Shown piece by piece: positions 16,548 to 25,267 of a DNA stretch of 64,000 nt. This DNA comes from DATKHR01 sp036557365 (GTDB lineage: Bacteria; Acidobacteriota; Vicinamibacteria; Vicinamibacterales; CAVVIG01): positions 34,432-98,431 of the forward strand of contig DATBHR010000051.1 of NCBI GenBank assembly GCA_036557365.1. The letters are read 5' to 3'. The first letter of the stretch is position 1. Each line of letters opens with the position of its first letter. Under the pieces are notes generated by a model that worked only from the letters and a program-made list of their open reading frames with translations, made no database searches and had not been told where the DNA came from. Both the position numbers and the translations under genes were made by a program.

Positions 16548-19505
16548 ATGAGAAGGCATTTCCTGGGAGCAGTCGCAGTGTTGCTGCTCTCCTGCGCATC
16601 CGTCTTTGCGCAGCAAACCACGGGCAATGTGACGGGCCGAGTGCTCGATCAACAGGGCGCGGCGATGCCCGGCGTTACGGTTACGGCAAAGAGCACGCAG
16701 ACCGGTTTCGTGCGAACGGAAACCAGCGATTCCGAAGGCGTCTACCGCCTGACGGCGCTGCCGGTCGGCACCTATGAAATCACCGCAGAGCTTCAGGGAT
16801 TCTCGACCATCGACCACAAGGCCGTCGAAGTCAACGTCGGCCAGAGCGTCACGCTGGATTTCTCGATGAGGGTGGCGCAGGTCGCTGAAACGGTCAACGT
16901 GACCGGGGCGATTCCGCTCATCGAAACCCAGGCGTCGTCGGTCGGCGGCATCGTCGATCCGAAGATGATCGAGAGCATGCCGCTCAACGGCCGTCAGTTC
17001 GCGAACCTCGCGGCGACCGTGCCCGGCGTCGGCCTCGGCTTCCATAGCGACCCGACGAAGAGCAGCCAGTATTCGCCGCAGATCAACGGCGGCAACGGCC
17101 GCAACCTGAACTACCAGATCGACGGCGGCGACAACAACGACGACACCGTCGGCGGCCTGCTCCAGAACTTCCCGCTCGAAGCGGTGCAGGAATTCAACCT
17201 GATCACGTCGCGCTACAAGGCCGAGTATGGCCGCAGCAACGGCGGCGTGCTGAACGTCGTCACCAAGAGCGGCACGAACTTCTGGTCGGGCAGCTTCTTC
17301 GAGTTGTTCCGCGACACGAACCTGAATTCCGAGACGAAGACCGAAGAGCTCTCGGGCACGGGCAAGAATCCGTATCGCCGCAACCAGTTCGGAGGCAGCT
17401 TCGGCGGTCCGATTCTGAAGGACAAGGCGCACTTCTTCGTCGCCGTCGAACGGACGAACCAGAACACCTACCAGGTGGTCAACACGCTCGGCCTGTTCCC
17501 CTCGCAGGACGGCACGTTTGCGACGCCGTATCGCGAAAACCTGGTGACGGTCAAGGAAACGACGAACATCAATCCGGCGCAGTATCTGTCGATCCGGTAC
17601 GGCTACAACAACAACTCGCAGCCGTACGGCGTCGCCTCGACGTCGCCGCCGAACAACTGGGGCACGAGCGCGAACAAGTTCAACTCGATCAACGCGAACC
17701 ATAACTGGGTCCTGAGCGGATCGAAGCTGAACGAGTTCATCTTCCAGTACGCCGACTTCGCGAACGCGATTTCGGCCAACAGCCTCGACCCGCAGCAGAC
17801 GTTCCCGAATCGCGTCACGATCGGCCAGAACACCAACACGCCGCAGCAGACGCAGCAGCACAAGTACCAGTTCCGCGACGATTTCTCGTGGCACATGACG
17901 GGCGGCGGTCTCGGCCACGACATGAAGACCGGCGTGAACTTCATCAACGAGCCGCGCCTGTTCCTCACGTTCAACACCGGCACCGGCGGCTACGCGTACA
18001 CGCACCTCACCAACGACATCAACGGCCCGATCTCGGCGATCTCGTTGAACGGCGGATCGGCGGAAGCCAACACGCCGATGAAGCAGTACGCGCTGTACGG
18101 CCAGGACGACTGGCGCGTGACCGACAAGCTGACGCTGAACCTCGGCTTCCGCTACGACCTGATCACCGGCATGGCGATCGATCAGTCGAAGAACCCGAAC
18201 TTCGTCATCCTGCAGAACGCGGGCAAGGCGGGCGCTCTGGCTGGAATTGCGGGCTTCGAGGATTTCGGTCTCACGCCGGCTGAAGACAAGAACAACATCC
18301 AGGCGCGCGCCGGCTTCGCGTATGACCTGCGCGGCGACGGACGCGACCTGATCCGCGCCGGCTACGGCCGCTACTACGACTTCGGCTATACGAACGCGAA
18401 CATCCTGTTCGCCGCCGTCAACGCGACGGGCATCGGCGCCGGCACGGTCTACAGCGTGACCAACTCGAACGGCATCCGGAAGACCGACGGGACGTTCTTC
18501 CATGTCGGCGATCCGGTCAGCAGCATCAACCAGCCGAACGAGGCCGGCGGTGCGCTGCCGCTCAACTCGCACATCGCGTCGCCGCGGATCAAGGAGCCGT
18601 ACTCGGATCAGTTGTCGGCCGGCTGGTCGCACCAGCTCGACTCGGCGACGGCGATTGATATCGACTACGTCTACTCGAAGGGCGCCGACCTCGGCTGGCG
18701 TCCGGCGCTCAACCAGCGCGACGGCAATCCAAGCGGGCCGCGCCACTATTCGGTGCTGCTTGCCCCCTACGGCACCTTCAATCCGGCCAGCTTCACCATC
18801 GACATCAGCAACGGCCGAAGCTTGTACAAGGGCGTCACGTTCGGCATCCGTCGCCGGCTCCAGAACCACGTCTCCGTCAACGCGTGGTACGCGCTCGCCA
18901 GCGCCGAGTCAACGAGCGGCGCAGGCGCCGACGAACTGAGCACGAGCAACATCCAGAACCATCTGGATCCCTTCTCCGACGTTCAGTTCGGACCGGCGGG
19001 CCGCACCGACGCCCGCCACAAGGTGAACATCAGCGCCGTCATCGAGCTGCCGGCCGGGTTCGTCTTCTCGCCGATCTATCGCTACCGTTCGGCGCTGCCG
19101 GTCGCCATCACGGAAGGCGTCGACCTCAATCAGAACGGCGTCAACAACGACAACCCGAAGGAAGCCTACGGATTCGGCGGGCTCGACAGCAGCAACAAGC
19201 CGATCCTCGTGGACCTCGGGCCGTGCACGACCATCAACTGCGGCCGCGGCGCCTCGCTGTCGACGATGAACTTCCGTATCTCGAAGTCGTTCCGCCTCGG
19301 CGGCAGCGCCCGCATCGAAGCGATCGGCGAGGTCTTCAACGTGTTCAATTCGCTGAACCCGGCGAACTTCACGACCGCGAAGAACACCGGCACGATCACC
19401 AGCGAGACGCCGAACCCGAGCTTCCTGGCGCCGACCGCGTACTCCGGCGACTTCCAGCAGCCGGAACAGCGTCTCGGCCAGATCGGATTCCGGTTCTCGT
19501 TCTAG
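16548..19505 (+). CDS. Oar-like TonB-dependent outer-membrane receptor with carboxypeptidase-regulatory domain
   Basis: 985 aa. The ATG at 16548 follows GGAGG at 16537-16541 and opens a signal peptide (MRRHFLGAVAVLLLSCASVFA). Residues about 24-115 form a carboxypeptidase-regulatory-like beta-sandwich (GNVTGRVLDQQGAAMPGVTV). A plug region (PLNGRQFANLAATVPG; YQIDGGDNNDDTVGG) and a long beta-barrel end in the aromatic residue typical of outer-membrane proteins (QIGFRFSF). Such receptors take up complex carbohydrates, peptides or chelates with TonB energy; the ligand is unknown. There is no SusD partner, unlike Bacteroidota systems. The gene is followed by a tandem array and a strong terminator. 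It may share function with the upstream secreted hydrolases, but this is only suggested by proximity. Confidence 0.92.
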   Translation: MRRHFLGAVAVLLLSCASVFAQQTTGNVTGRVLDQQGAAMPGVTVTAKSTQTGFVRTETSDSEGVYRLTALPVGTYEITAELQGFSTIDHKAVEVNVGQSVTLDFSMRVAQVAETVNVTGAIPLIETQASSVGGIVDPKMIESMPLNGRQFANLAATVPGVGLGFHSDPTKSSQYSPQINGGNGRNLNYQIDGGDNNDDTVGGLLQNFPLEAVQEFNLITSRYKAEYGRSNGGVLNVVTKSGTNFWSGSFFELFRDTNLNSETKTEELSGTGKNPYRRNQFGGSFGGPILKDKAHFFVAVERTNQNTYQVVNTLGLFPSQDGTFATPYRENLVTVKETTNINPAQYLSIRYGYNNNSQPYGVASTSPPNNWGTSANKFNSINANHNWVLSGSKLNEFIFQYADFANAISANSLDPQQTFPNRVTIGQNTNTPQQTQQHKYQFRDDFSWHMTGGGLGHDMKTGVNFINEPRLFLTFNTGTGGYAYTHLTNDINGPISAISLNGGSAEANTPMKQYALYGQDDWRVTDKLTLNLGFRYDLITGMAIDQSKNPNFVILQNAGKAGALAGIAGFEDFGLTPAEDKNNIQARAGFAYDLRGDGRDLIRAGYGRYYDFGYTNANILFAAVNATGIGAGTVYSVTNSNGIRKTDGTFFHVGDPVSSINQPNEAGGALPLNSHIASPRIKEPYSDQLSAGWSHQLDSATAIDIDYVYSKGADLGWRPALNQRDGNPSGPRHYSVLLAPYGTFNPASFTIDISNGRSLYKGVTFGIRRRLQNHVSVNAWYALASAESTSGAGADELSTSNIQNHLDPFSDVQFGPAGRTDARHKVNISAVIELPAGFVFSPIYRYRSALPVAITEGVDLNQNGVNNDNPKEAYGFGGLDSSNKPILVDLGPCTTINCGRGASLSTMNFRISKSFRLGGSARIEAIGEVFNVFNSLNPANFTTAKNTGTITSETPNPSFLAPTAYSGDFQQPEQRLGQIGFRFSF

Positions 19506-19509
19506 ATCG

Positions 19510-19555
19510 GTCGGGTGAGACAGGTAGGTCGGGTAGGTCGGGTAGGTCGGGTGGG
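19510..19555 (+). repeat. 9-bp tandem array (unit GGTCGGGTA)
   Basis: Directly after the TonB-receptor stop, GTAGGTCGGGTAGGTCGGG continues as about four near-perfect 9-bp units. The unit resembles half of the 18-bp units in the ADOP gene at 23.1 kb. Confidence 0.7.
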
Positions 19556-19617
19556 GCTGACGACCAGCCTCACAGGACCGATCGGCTGATCGGACAGACC
19601 GTCGACCGAAATACGCA

Positions 19618-19654
19618 GGCGGGTCGAGCGTCGTGCTCGACCCGCCTTTTTTTT
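19618..19654 (+). terminator. Rho-independent terminator after the TonB-dependent receptor
   Basis: A perfect 12-bp stem (GGCGGGTCGAGC and its complement, 19618-19629 and 19635-19646) closes a 5-nt loop and is followed by eight T residues (19647-19654). It terminates plus-strand transcription of the receptor gene. It lies 10 nt from the end of the convergent DinB gene, with no A-run to make it work on that strand. Confidence 0.9.
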
Positions 19655-19664
19655 CGGGCCTCTC

Positions 19665-20180
19665 TCAGGCCTTCGCGATGGTCTCGATCTGTTTCAGATG
19701 GTGAACCAGATGGCCGGCCATCTGATGCAGAAGCCAGTCGACCGTCAACGCGCCGTACTCGGGATGAGTGAACCCCGTCGCGCGGTCTGCTGGCGTCAGC
19801 GACTCGAAGAACGCGCAGTTGAAGGCGCTCATCGCCACGAGCGCGTCGCGCGCCACCGTACCGCTCGCGCCTGAGCGGGTCGATCCGCCTCCCGCGCCCT
19901 CCGCTTCACTCGCCATCCACCGATCCTGATCGAACGCCTGCGATGCATAGCCGGGCGTCGTCAGCGCCATGCGCGCGCGATTGCCGAGCGCGAGCTCCGA
20001 TTGCGCGAGGTGGATGAGGATTTGACGCGCGGTCCATTTGCCGGGTGCGTAGCTGCGCTCGAACTGCGCCGGCGTCCAGTTCGCGGTCAGCGATCCGATG
20101 CGGGTGGCGGCATCGCGCATCGCCAATACCGGTTCGTGATTGCCGAGGTCCGTCGTGTAGGGAGTCGTTGGTGTCGTCAT
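19665..20180 (-). CDS. DinB-superfamily protein (YfiT-like)
   Basis: 171 aa. It begins MTTPTTPYTTDLGN at the ATG 20178-20180; the longer open frame upstream is unrelated repeat-rich DNA. It matches the DinB/YfiT four-helix-bundle pattern: WTARQILIHLAQSELALGNRARM near the N-terminus and DWLLHQMAGHLVHHLKQIETIAKA at the C-terminus. The His residues of these helices are the usual divalent-metal ligands. Members include bacillithiol and mycothiol S-transferases and many metal-dependent hydrolase-like proteins of unknown activity. No thiol-metabolism genes are adjacent. It is a single gene, convergent with the TonB receptor. Confidence 0.82.
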   Translation of the reverse strand: MTTPTTPYTTDLGNHEPVLAMRDAATRIGSLTANWTPAQFERSYAPGKWTARQILIHLAQSELALGNRARMALTTPGYASQAFDQDRWMASEAEGAGGGSTRSGASGTVARDALVAMSAFNCAFFESLTPADRATGFTHPEYGALTVDWLLHQMAGHLVHHLKQIETIAKA

Positions 20181-20270
20181 CACCAAAATTCTGGCTTGTT
20201 CGGGCCCGGAATGCCAACAGGGAGCTGCGAGGCAGACTTGGTGCCGGTGGTCAGGGCGAGCTGTATCCAA

Positions 20271-20600
20271 CGGGCAACGCGCAACTCGCAACGCTCAACG
20301 CTCAAATTGCTGCGCGATCGCGCATCGACGCGGATCGCGTTGGCCGTGCGCGCCGAAGCCCGTTTGGAGCAGGCCGTCGCGAGTGCACGAAAACGCGGCG
20401 GAGGCCAGCGACGGGGCGAGCCGTCCTCAATGGCGGCTCGCCGCGTGACGCCGACGATAAGCCGGAGACGCGTTTTCCGGCCTGCGGAATCGGGATTCGG
20501 TGCGCGCGGTCAAGGCGAGACGCATCACAGCGGGCAACTTGCAACGCTTAACGCTCAATTGCTGCGCGCGATCGCGCATCGACGCGGATCGCGTTAACTG
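20271..20600. repeat. Pair of about 70-bp direct repeats in a 450-bp gap
   Basis: Two copies of a composite element face the same way at about 20271-20343 and 20530-20597. Each has a short iterated block (GCAACGCTCAACGCTCAA type) followed by the same 28-bp segment, identical at 20314-20341 and 20568-20595 and containing GCGATCGC and GACGCGGATCGCG. The 190 bp between them includes a GGCGAGCCG...CGGCTCGCC-type hairpin near 20418-20445. No credible gene exists in 20181-20633; the short frames here are Arg-rich. Confidence 0.65.
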
Positions 20601-20633
20601 CGGTGCCTCGATCCGACGAACGACGGCCAGCCC

Positions 20634-23447
20634 TCACTCCTCAGCCAGCGCCACGACCGGATCGACCCGCGACGCGCGACGCGCCGGCAGGTACGTCGCC
20701 GCGAGCGACACGACGGCCAGGACCGCACCCGCAGCCGTCAGCGCGGTGGCGTCCGTCGGGCCGACGCCGAACAGCATCGCGCTCGCGAGGCGTCCGATGC
20801 CGACCGCGCACAGCAGGCCGAGTCCCACCGCGGCGAGCGTCAGGCGGACGCTGCGGCCTACGATTTCGCGCAGCACGCGCTCGCCGGACGCTCCGAGCGC
20901 GAGGCGGATGCCGATTTCGTGAGTCTGCTGCGCGACGCCGTACGACATCACGCCATAGATGCCGACGCCCGCCAGGACGAGCGCGATCGCGGCAAACACG
21001 CCGAGCAGTCCGGCAAGGAAGCGCGAGGAACCCTGCGTCGCCTCGAGCTGTGACGCCAGCGAGCGGACGGTCCATACGGGCTGATCCTTGTCGACGGACC
21101 AGATGGCGCGCCGCACGCCGTTCGCGATGCTCATTGGATCCGCCGCCGTCCTGGCGACGAGCGACGTGAAGATCAGCGGCACCTGATAGTGCGCGATGTA
21201 GAGCTGTGGAGCAGCGGGCTCGGTCGCCGTGTAGTGCTTCGCGTCGCCGACGATGCCGACGATCGTGAGAGGTGACGACGTATTGGGCGTCGTGATCCGC
21301 TTGCCGATCGCGTCCTCGTCCGGCCAGACCCGGCGAGCGAATGTCTCGTTGATCACCGCCACGAGCGGCGCCGCCAGATCGTCGCGATCGGTGAAATCCC
21401 GCCCCTTCAACAACGGAATCCTCATCGTCTTGAAGTACTCCGGCGTGACGAGGTGGAAGCGCGCCTGCGGCATGGACGCCGCATCCGGCTGCGGCCGTCC
21501 TTCGACGACGTATCCGGTCATGCCACCGTTGCCGCTGAAGGGGACGGCGCGAACCAGAGCGGCCGATTGCACGCCGGGAACTTCGCGGACGCGTTCAATC
21601 GCACTCTTGAAGAACTTCGCGATGTCCTCGGGCTTCGGATACTTGCTCTGCGGAAGTCTCAGCTGCAGCGTGAACACGTTGTCGGGATCGAAGCCGATCG
21701 GCGCACGCTGGACAGCGAGCAGGCTTTGAATGAGAAGCGCGGACACGGCCACGAGTGCAACCGACAGCGTCATCTCGACGACCATCAGCACATCGCGTGT
21801 GCGCCGCCCGCCGGAGGACGCGCGGTTGCTTCCGGCCTGCAGCGCGCGACTGATATCGGGCCGGGCGACTTTGATGGCCGGCGCCAGCCCGCACAGCAGC
21901 GCGACGAGCAGCGTGAGGCCGCCTGTGAAGAGCAGCACCGTGCCGTCGAGCGGCAACCTGGCCGGAATCGGCACGGTGGCCGGCGGCTGGAGCCACAGGA
22001 GCGCCGCGATCGCCCACTTCCCGAGCACGAGTCCCGCTGCCGCGGCGGTCAGCGCCATCAGCGCCGCTTCGACCGCGAGCTGACGGACGACGGCGCCTCG
22101 CGCGGCGCCCAGCGCGGTGCGCAGCGCGATTTCCTTCTGCCGATCGATCGCGCGCGCCAGCAGCAGATGACTGACGTTGACGCATGCGATCAGCAGCACA
22201 GTAGCCACGGCCGCGAGCAGCAGCACGAGCGCCGGACGCGACCCGCCGACGATGCTCTCGCCGAGCGGCTCGCTCGTCAGCGTCCGCCCCGCCTGCGCGT
22301 TCGGGTCAGCGGCGATCAGGCGACGGCCGAGGACGTCGAGGTCCGCGAGGCCGCTCGCGAGCGGGACACCGGCTTTGAGACGCGCGAGGCCGAGCATCAC
22401 CGGGCCCGCCGCGCGAAGCCCGCCGGGCGTCGGAAACAATCCGGCCGGCAGGAACACGTCGCCCGCGAAGAACATCGTGTCGGGAACCGTGTCGGCGTCC
22501 GGCGTCGGCGCCAGCACGCCGACGATGGTCAGCGGCATTCCGTTGAGCGTCATTTTCCTGCCCACGACGTCCGGGTTGCTCGCGAAGCGCCGCCGCCAGG
22601 TCAGATCGCTGATCACCACGACGGGCGCAGCATGGCCTGGACCGCTTTCGCTCTCCGAGAACAGGCGGCCGCGTTCGGCGGCGAGTCCGAGCACGTCGAA
22701 GTACGAACCGGTCGCAAACATCCCGAGGAGCCGCTGCGGTTCTTCGACGTCCGTCAGGTTCACGCTCTGCGAAAGCCAGAGCGCGGCCGCGTCCAGCGTC
22801 CCGCTCTGCTTCGCGATCTCCTCGTACTCGTTGTAGCTGATCAATCCTCGGCGGAACGCCTGCGTCTGTCCCCAGATGGCGACCAGGCGGTCTGCGTGCG
22901 CGTAAGGCAGCGGTCTCAGCAACACCGCGTTGACGATGGTGAACATCGCGGTGTTGGCGCCGATGCCGAGCGCGAGCGTGAGGATGGCGACGAGCGCGAA
23001 GCCCGGTCGCCGCCGCCACAGTCGAAGCGCGTAGCGGACATCTTGCGAGAGTTTGTCGATCATGGAACGGCCCTTCGCATCGGCAAAGTGGGATGGATCA
23101 GCGGTGTAGGACAGATGGGCGGAGTGGGACAAATCAGCGGCGCGGGACCGATGCGCTGTGTAGGACCGATACGCGGAGCGGAACGCGTCGGTCCATTCGG
23201 CGGCGGCGTTGCGGACCGTGTCGATGACCGCACGCGTCCGCGTCGTGGCGCCGCCTGCGCCGGACGCCAGGCGCGCGCGCATCTGGTCCTCGAGCGCATC
23301 CGCGAGCCCGAGTCCGAGCTCGCGCCGGAACGCCGGCGGATACAGCCACACGAGCCACCAGACGAAGCGGCGATTGGCGCGCGCGAGCCGCGACGCGCGC
23401 GGCAGGTCGGGCCCGGACTCGTGGGCGTCGCGTCTCTGGTCAGGCAC
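20634..23447 (-). CDS. ADOP-type ABC transporter permease with N-terminal cytoplasmic extension
   Basis: 937 aa, GTG start at 23445-23447. The N-terminal about 130 residues (FVWWLVWLYPPAFRRELGLGLADALEDQM, then RAVIDTVRNAAAEW) form the extra domain seen in PadR-linked ADOP permeases. A MacB_PCD/FtsX two-fold permease follows (RPGFALVAILTLALGIGANTA; LLAAVATVLLIACVNVSHLLLARA; ends YLPARRASRVDPVVALAEE). No ATPase gene is near. The upstream PadR gene overlaps the start by 8 nt, so the pair is one operon. Between the two N-terminal parts, an 18-bp tandem array is read in frame as a low-complexity linker rich in Ser/His/Tyr/Ala. Substrate and energy source are unknown; orphan ADOP permeases remain uncharacterised. 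Confidence 0.88.
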   Translation of the reverse strand: MPDQRRDAHESGPDLPRASRLARANRRFVWWLVWLYPPAFRRELGLGLADALEDQMRARLASGAGGATTRTRAVIDTVRNAAAEWTDAFRSAYRSYTAHRSRAADLSHSAHLSYTADPSHFADAKGRSMIDKLSQDVRYALRLWRRRPGFALVAILTLALGIGANTAMFTIVNAVLLRPLPYAHADRLVAIWGQTQAFRRGLISYNEYEEIAKQSGTLDAAALWLSQSVNLTDVEEPQRLLGMFATGSYFDVLGLAAERGRLFSESESGPGHAAPVVVISDLTWRRRFASNPDVVGRKMTLNGMPLTIVGVLAPTPDADTVPDTMFFAGDVFLPAGLFPTPGGLRAAGPVMLGLARLKAGVPLASGLADLDVLGRRLIAADPNAQAGRTLTSEPLGESIVGGSRPALVLLLAAVATVLLIACVNVSHLLLARAIDRQKEIALRTALGAARGAVVRQLAVEAALMALTAAAAGLVLGKWAIAALLWLQPPATVPIPARLPLDGTVLLFTGGLTLLVALLCGLAPAIKVARPDISRALQAGSNRASSGGRRTRDVLMVVEMTLSVALVAVSALLIQSLLAVQRAPIGFDPDNVFTLQLRLPQSKYPKPEDIAKFFKSAIERVREVPGVQSAALVRAVPFSGNGGMTGYVVEGRPQPDAASMPQARFHLVTPEYFKTMRIPLLKGRDFTDRDDLAAPLVAVINETFARRVWPDEDAIGKRITTPNTSSPLTIVGIVGDAKHYTATEPAAPQLYIAHYQVPLIFTSLVARTAADPMSIANGVRRAIWSVDKDQPVWTVRSLASQLEATQGSSRFLAGLLGVFAAIALVLAGVGIYGVMSYGVAQQTHEIGIRLALGASGERVLREIVGRSVRLTLAAVGLGLLCAVGIGRLASAMLFGVGPTDATALTAAGAVLAVVSLAATYLPARRASRVDPVVALAEE
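23086..23175 (-). repeat. Five 18-bp tandem units inside the ADOP coding region
   Basis: Units begin at 23086, 23104, 23122, 23140 and 23158, each of the type GTGTAGGACAGATGGGCG, with substitutions but no indels. As 18 is a multiple of 3, the ADOP frame is kept and the array encodes a linker between the N-terminal domain and the permease (SYTAHRSRAADLSHSAHLSY and flanks). Confidence 0.7.
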
Positions 23448-23766
23448 GGGACAGCAGCCTGTGAGTGCGGGCCAGCGTAAGCAGGCGCGAGAGGCGATCG
23501 GCTTCCGCCGTCGCCACGCGGCGTCCGAGCGGCGTCAACCGATAGTATCGGCGGCGCTCGTCGTCCACATCGGCGGCCGGGCGGCGCGCCGATTCGACGA
23601 CCCACCCGTCACGAAGCATCCGGTGGAGCGCCCGGTACAGCGTCCCCGGCTCGAGCACGATCTCGCCGTCCGTGAGCGAGCGGACTTCCTGAAGAATCGC
23701 GTAACCGTGCCGATCTTCACCGGCAAGGGCGAGCAGGATGTGAAACTCGACACTGCGTAGTGCCAT
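23440..23766 (-). CDS. PadR-family transcriptional regulator
   Basis: 108 aa from the ATG at 23764-23766. It has the PadR winged-helix pattern: EFHILLALAGEDRHGYAILQEV, LEPGTLYRALHRMLRDGWVVE, then RRRYYRLTPLGRRVATAEADRL. It lacks the long C-terminal coiled-coil domain of large PadR proteins, so it belongs to the short subfamily. Its stop overlaps the GTG of the ADOP permease by 8 nt. This PadR-ADOP pairing is common in Acidobacteria and implies that it represses its own operon in response to a ligand exported or sensed by the permease (inference). A palindrome upstream is a candidate operator. Confidence 0.9.
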   Translation of the reverse strand: MALRSVEFHILLALAGEDRHGYAILQEVRSLTDGEIVLEPGTLYRALHRMLRDGWVVESARRPAADVDDERRRYYRLTPLGRRVATAEADRLSRLLTLARTHRLLSRA

Positions 23767-23778
23767 GGACCTCAGGTC

Positions 23779-23805
23779 GGCGCACATATATGCGCCGCGC
23801 ATATA
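23779..23805 (-). promoter_or_regulatory. Candidate PadR operator (overlapping palindromes)
   Basis: Upstream of the PadR start lie two overlapping inverted repeats. GGCGCA / TGCGCC spans 23779-23796, and TATATGCG / CGCATATA has a 3-nt centre at 23787-23805. Their symmetry, AT-rich flanks and location 13-39 nt before the start codon fit an autoregulatory operator. Confidence 0.6.
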
Positions 23806-23848
23806 GGCTAGCGCGAGTCGGCGGTGCCGCGCAATCGGAAACGCTCGA

Positions 23849-24445
23849 CTAGACGGGCATCTGAACGACGGTCTTGGCGCTCCGGTGGGTGCGGACGGTT
23901 TCGGGCAGGAGCTTCTTGCTCAAGTACACCTTCGACTCTGCGTTGTCCACGAGGTTCCGCTCGTACTTCACGACCTCGAAGCGCAGGTGATCGAGGGTGC
24001 CGCGCATGTCGTAGAACTTGTTCTTCGTCTTGACGACGATCTCGTCGAAGCCGTGCTCGATGGCCCACAGCTCCTGCTGCTCGGTGAGCGCGCGGAAGAA
24101 GCCGCGCCCGCGCCAGTCCCTGCGCGTGCCGCCGATCCACGTGTAGAGCACACGCCGGCCGTCGAACTGCACGTGGTCGTGCAGGCGGTGCATGAGATCC
24201 ACGAGCTTCGGCTCGGACTCGGGCGACTTGATTTCGTGGGCCACCTTGAAGGAAACAGGGACGACCGACGCCGGCTCGTCGGGCAGCGGCGCGGTGGCGA
24301 GCAGTATCAGGTGGGCCCTCGCGTGCAGGCGCCGGACGATTTCAGACGCCGTCTTCTTGCGCGGAAACTCCCCGAAGAACTCCTCGATGTACTGAATCTC
24401 GAGGGCGCCCTGTTCGAGGTCGTATTGCTGGATGTGGTACTCCAC
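23849..24445 (-). CDS. GNAT-family N-acetyltransferase
   Basis: 198 aa, GTG start at 24443-24445. The acetyl-CoA binding motif is GTRRDWRGRGFFRALTEQQ (R-x-x-G-x-G type), followed by WAIEHGFDEIVVKTKNKFYDMR. The N-terminal stretch about 1-60 (EYHIQQYDLEQGALEIQYIEEFFGEF) is not typical and may be substrate-specific. The C-terminal KVYLSKKLLPETVRTH resembles GNAT proteins with a terminal strand. The acyl acceptor is unknown. A TAAAAT hexamer lies 12 nt upstream of the GTG. It is separate from the PadR operon by about 80 nt and divergent from the DUF4159 gene. Confidence 0.78.
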   Translation of the reverse strand: MEYHIQQYDLEQGALEIQYIEEFFGEFPRKKTASEIVRRLHARAHLILLATAPLPDEPASVVPVSFKVAHEIKSPESEPKLVDLMHRLHDHVQFDGRRVLYTWIGGTRRDWRGRGFFRALTEQQELWAIEHGFDEIVVKTKNKFYDMRGTLDHLRFEVVKYERNLVDNAESKVYLSKKLLPETVRTHRSAKTVVQMPV

Positions 24446-24509
24446 AGGAAAACCGATATTTTACACGAACGCCCGGGACGACAGCCCACCCAGCACCTTG
24501 AGGACCGTC

Positions 24510-24539
24510 GTGCACGGTGCACCAGTGCGCCGGTGCACC
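24510..24539. promoter_or_regulatory. Cluster of GTGCAC palindromes in the divergent gap
   Basis: GTGCAC at 24510-24515, GGTGCACC at 24516-24523 and again at 24532-24539 are packed in 30 nt, with a near-match AGTGCGCC between them. They lie in the 114-nt gap between the divergent GNAT and DUF4159 genes. This could be an operator for either gene or a strong hairpin. Confidence 0.4.
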
Positions 24540-24559
24540 TCGCTGATCGAGAATAGATC

Positions 24560-25243
24560 GTGCGGCTCACGCGGCGCGAATTCCTTCAAACCTCGGCATT
24601 GGCGGCGTTTCAGCGCGCCGGCCGTCCCCGCGGCTCGGAGTTCGTCTTCGCGCGGCTTCGGTACGAATCAGGCGACTGGGACTACAACCCGAAAGTCGCC
24701 GCCAACGTCCTCGATTCCATCGTCCAGTACACGTCCATCCCCGTGTACAAAGACGAGGTCGTCATCTCGGCGTCCTCGACGGAGCTGCTCTCGTTTCCGT
24801 TCCTGTTCATGACGGGCCACACGCTCGTCCGGTTCAGCAAGGCGGAACGCGAGAACCTTGTGCGCTTCGCGGACGCTGGAGGCTTGTTCTTCTCCGACGA
24901 CTGCAACCACGACGTCAACGGGTTGTATGCGCGCTCGTTCGAACAGGAGATGCGCGAAACATTTCCGAACGATCCGCTGACGAAGCTGCCAGCGTCGCAT
25001 CCGCTCTATCGAACCTTCTTCAATTTCCCAGGTCCGCCGCAGACCTCGCACGAACTGAACGGCTGGGGCGACAACATCGTGCACGAATACCTGAAGGGAA
25101 TCGATCGCCGCGGACGCGTGGCCGTCCTCTACAGCAACAAGGACTACGGCTGCGAGTGGGACTACGACTGGCGGAACAAGCGGTTTCTCAGGGAAGACAA
25201 CACGAAGTTCGCGGTCAACATTGCGGTCTACGCGATGACGTAG
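24560..25243 (+). CDS. DUF4159-domain protein with twin-arginine-like signal
   Basis: 227 aa, GTG start at 24560. The N-terminus MRLTRREFLQTSALAAF has the RREFLQ twin-arginine pattern, suggesting Tat export. The body matches DUF4159: FVFARLRYESGDWDYNP, a central PFLFMTGH, LVRFADAGGLFFSDDCNHDVNG, HPLYRTFFNFP and the end KFAVNIAVYAMT. DUF4159 proteins are commonly encoded with MoxR/DUF58/BatA clusters, and such a cluster lies 3-10 kb to the right on the other strand. Biochemical role unknown. It converges with the lipoprotein gene; the 24-nt gap contains a GCGCCGGCGCC palindrome. Confidence 0.8.
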   Translation: MRLTRREFLQTSALAAFQRAGRPRGSEFVFARLRYESGDWDYNPKVAANVLDSIVQYTSIPVYKDEVVISASSTELLSFPFLFMTGHTLVRFSKAERENLVRFADAGGLFFSDDCNHDVNGLYARSFEQEMRETFPNDPLTKLPASHPLYRTFFNFPGPPQTSHELNGWGDNIVHEYLKGIDRRGRVAVLYSNKDYGCEWDYDWRNKRFLREDNTKFAVNIAVYAMT

Positions 25244-25267
25244 CGCCGGCGCCGGCGCCAACGCACG

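Noticed and set aside
16401..18869. Minus-strand frame of 822 codons opposite the TonB-dependent receptor
   Set aside because: Antisense shadow; the receptor's ribosome-binding site, signal peptide and C-terminal Phe identify the coding strand.
21453..23480. Plus-strand frame of 675 codons opposite the second ADOP permease
   Set aside because: Same antisense artefact; no domains and extreme Arg/Gln content.
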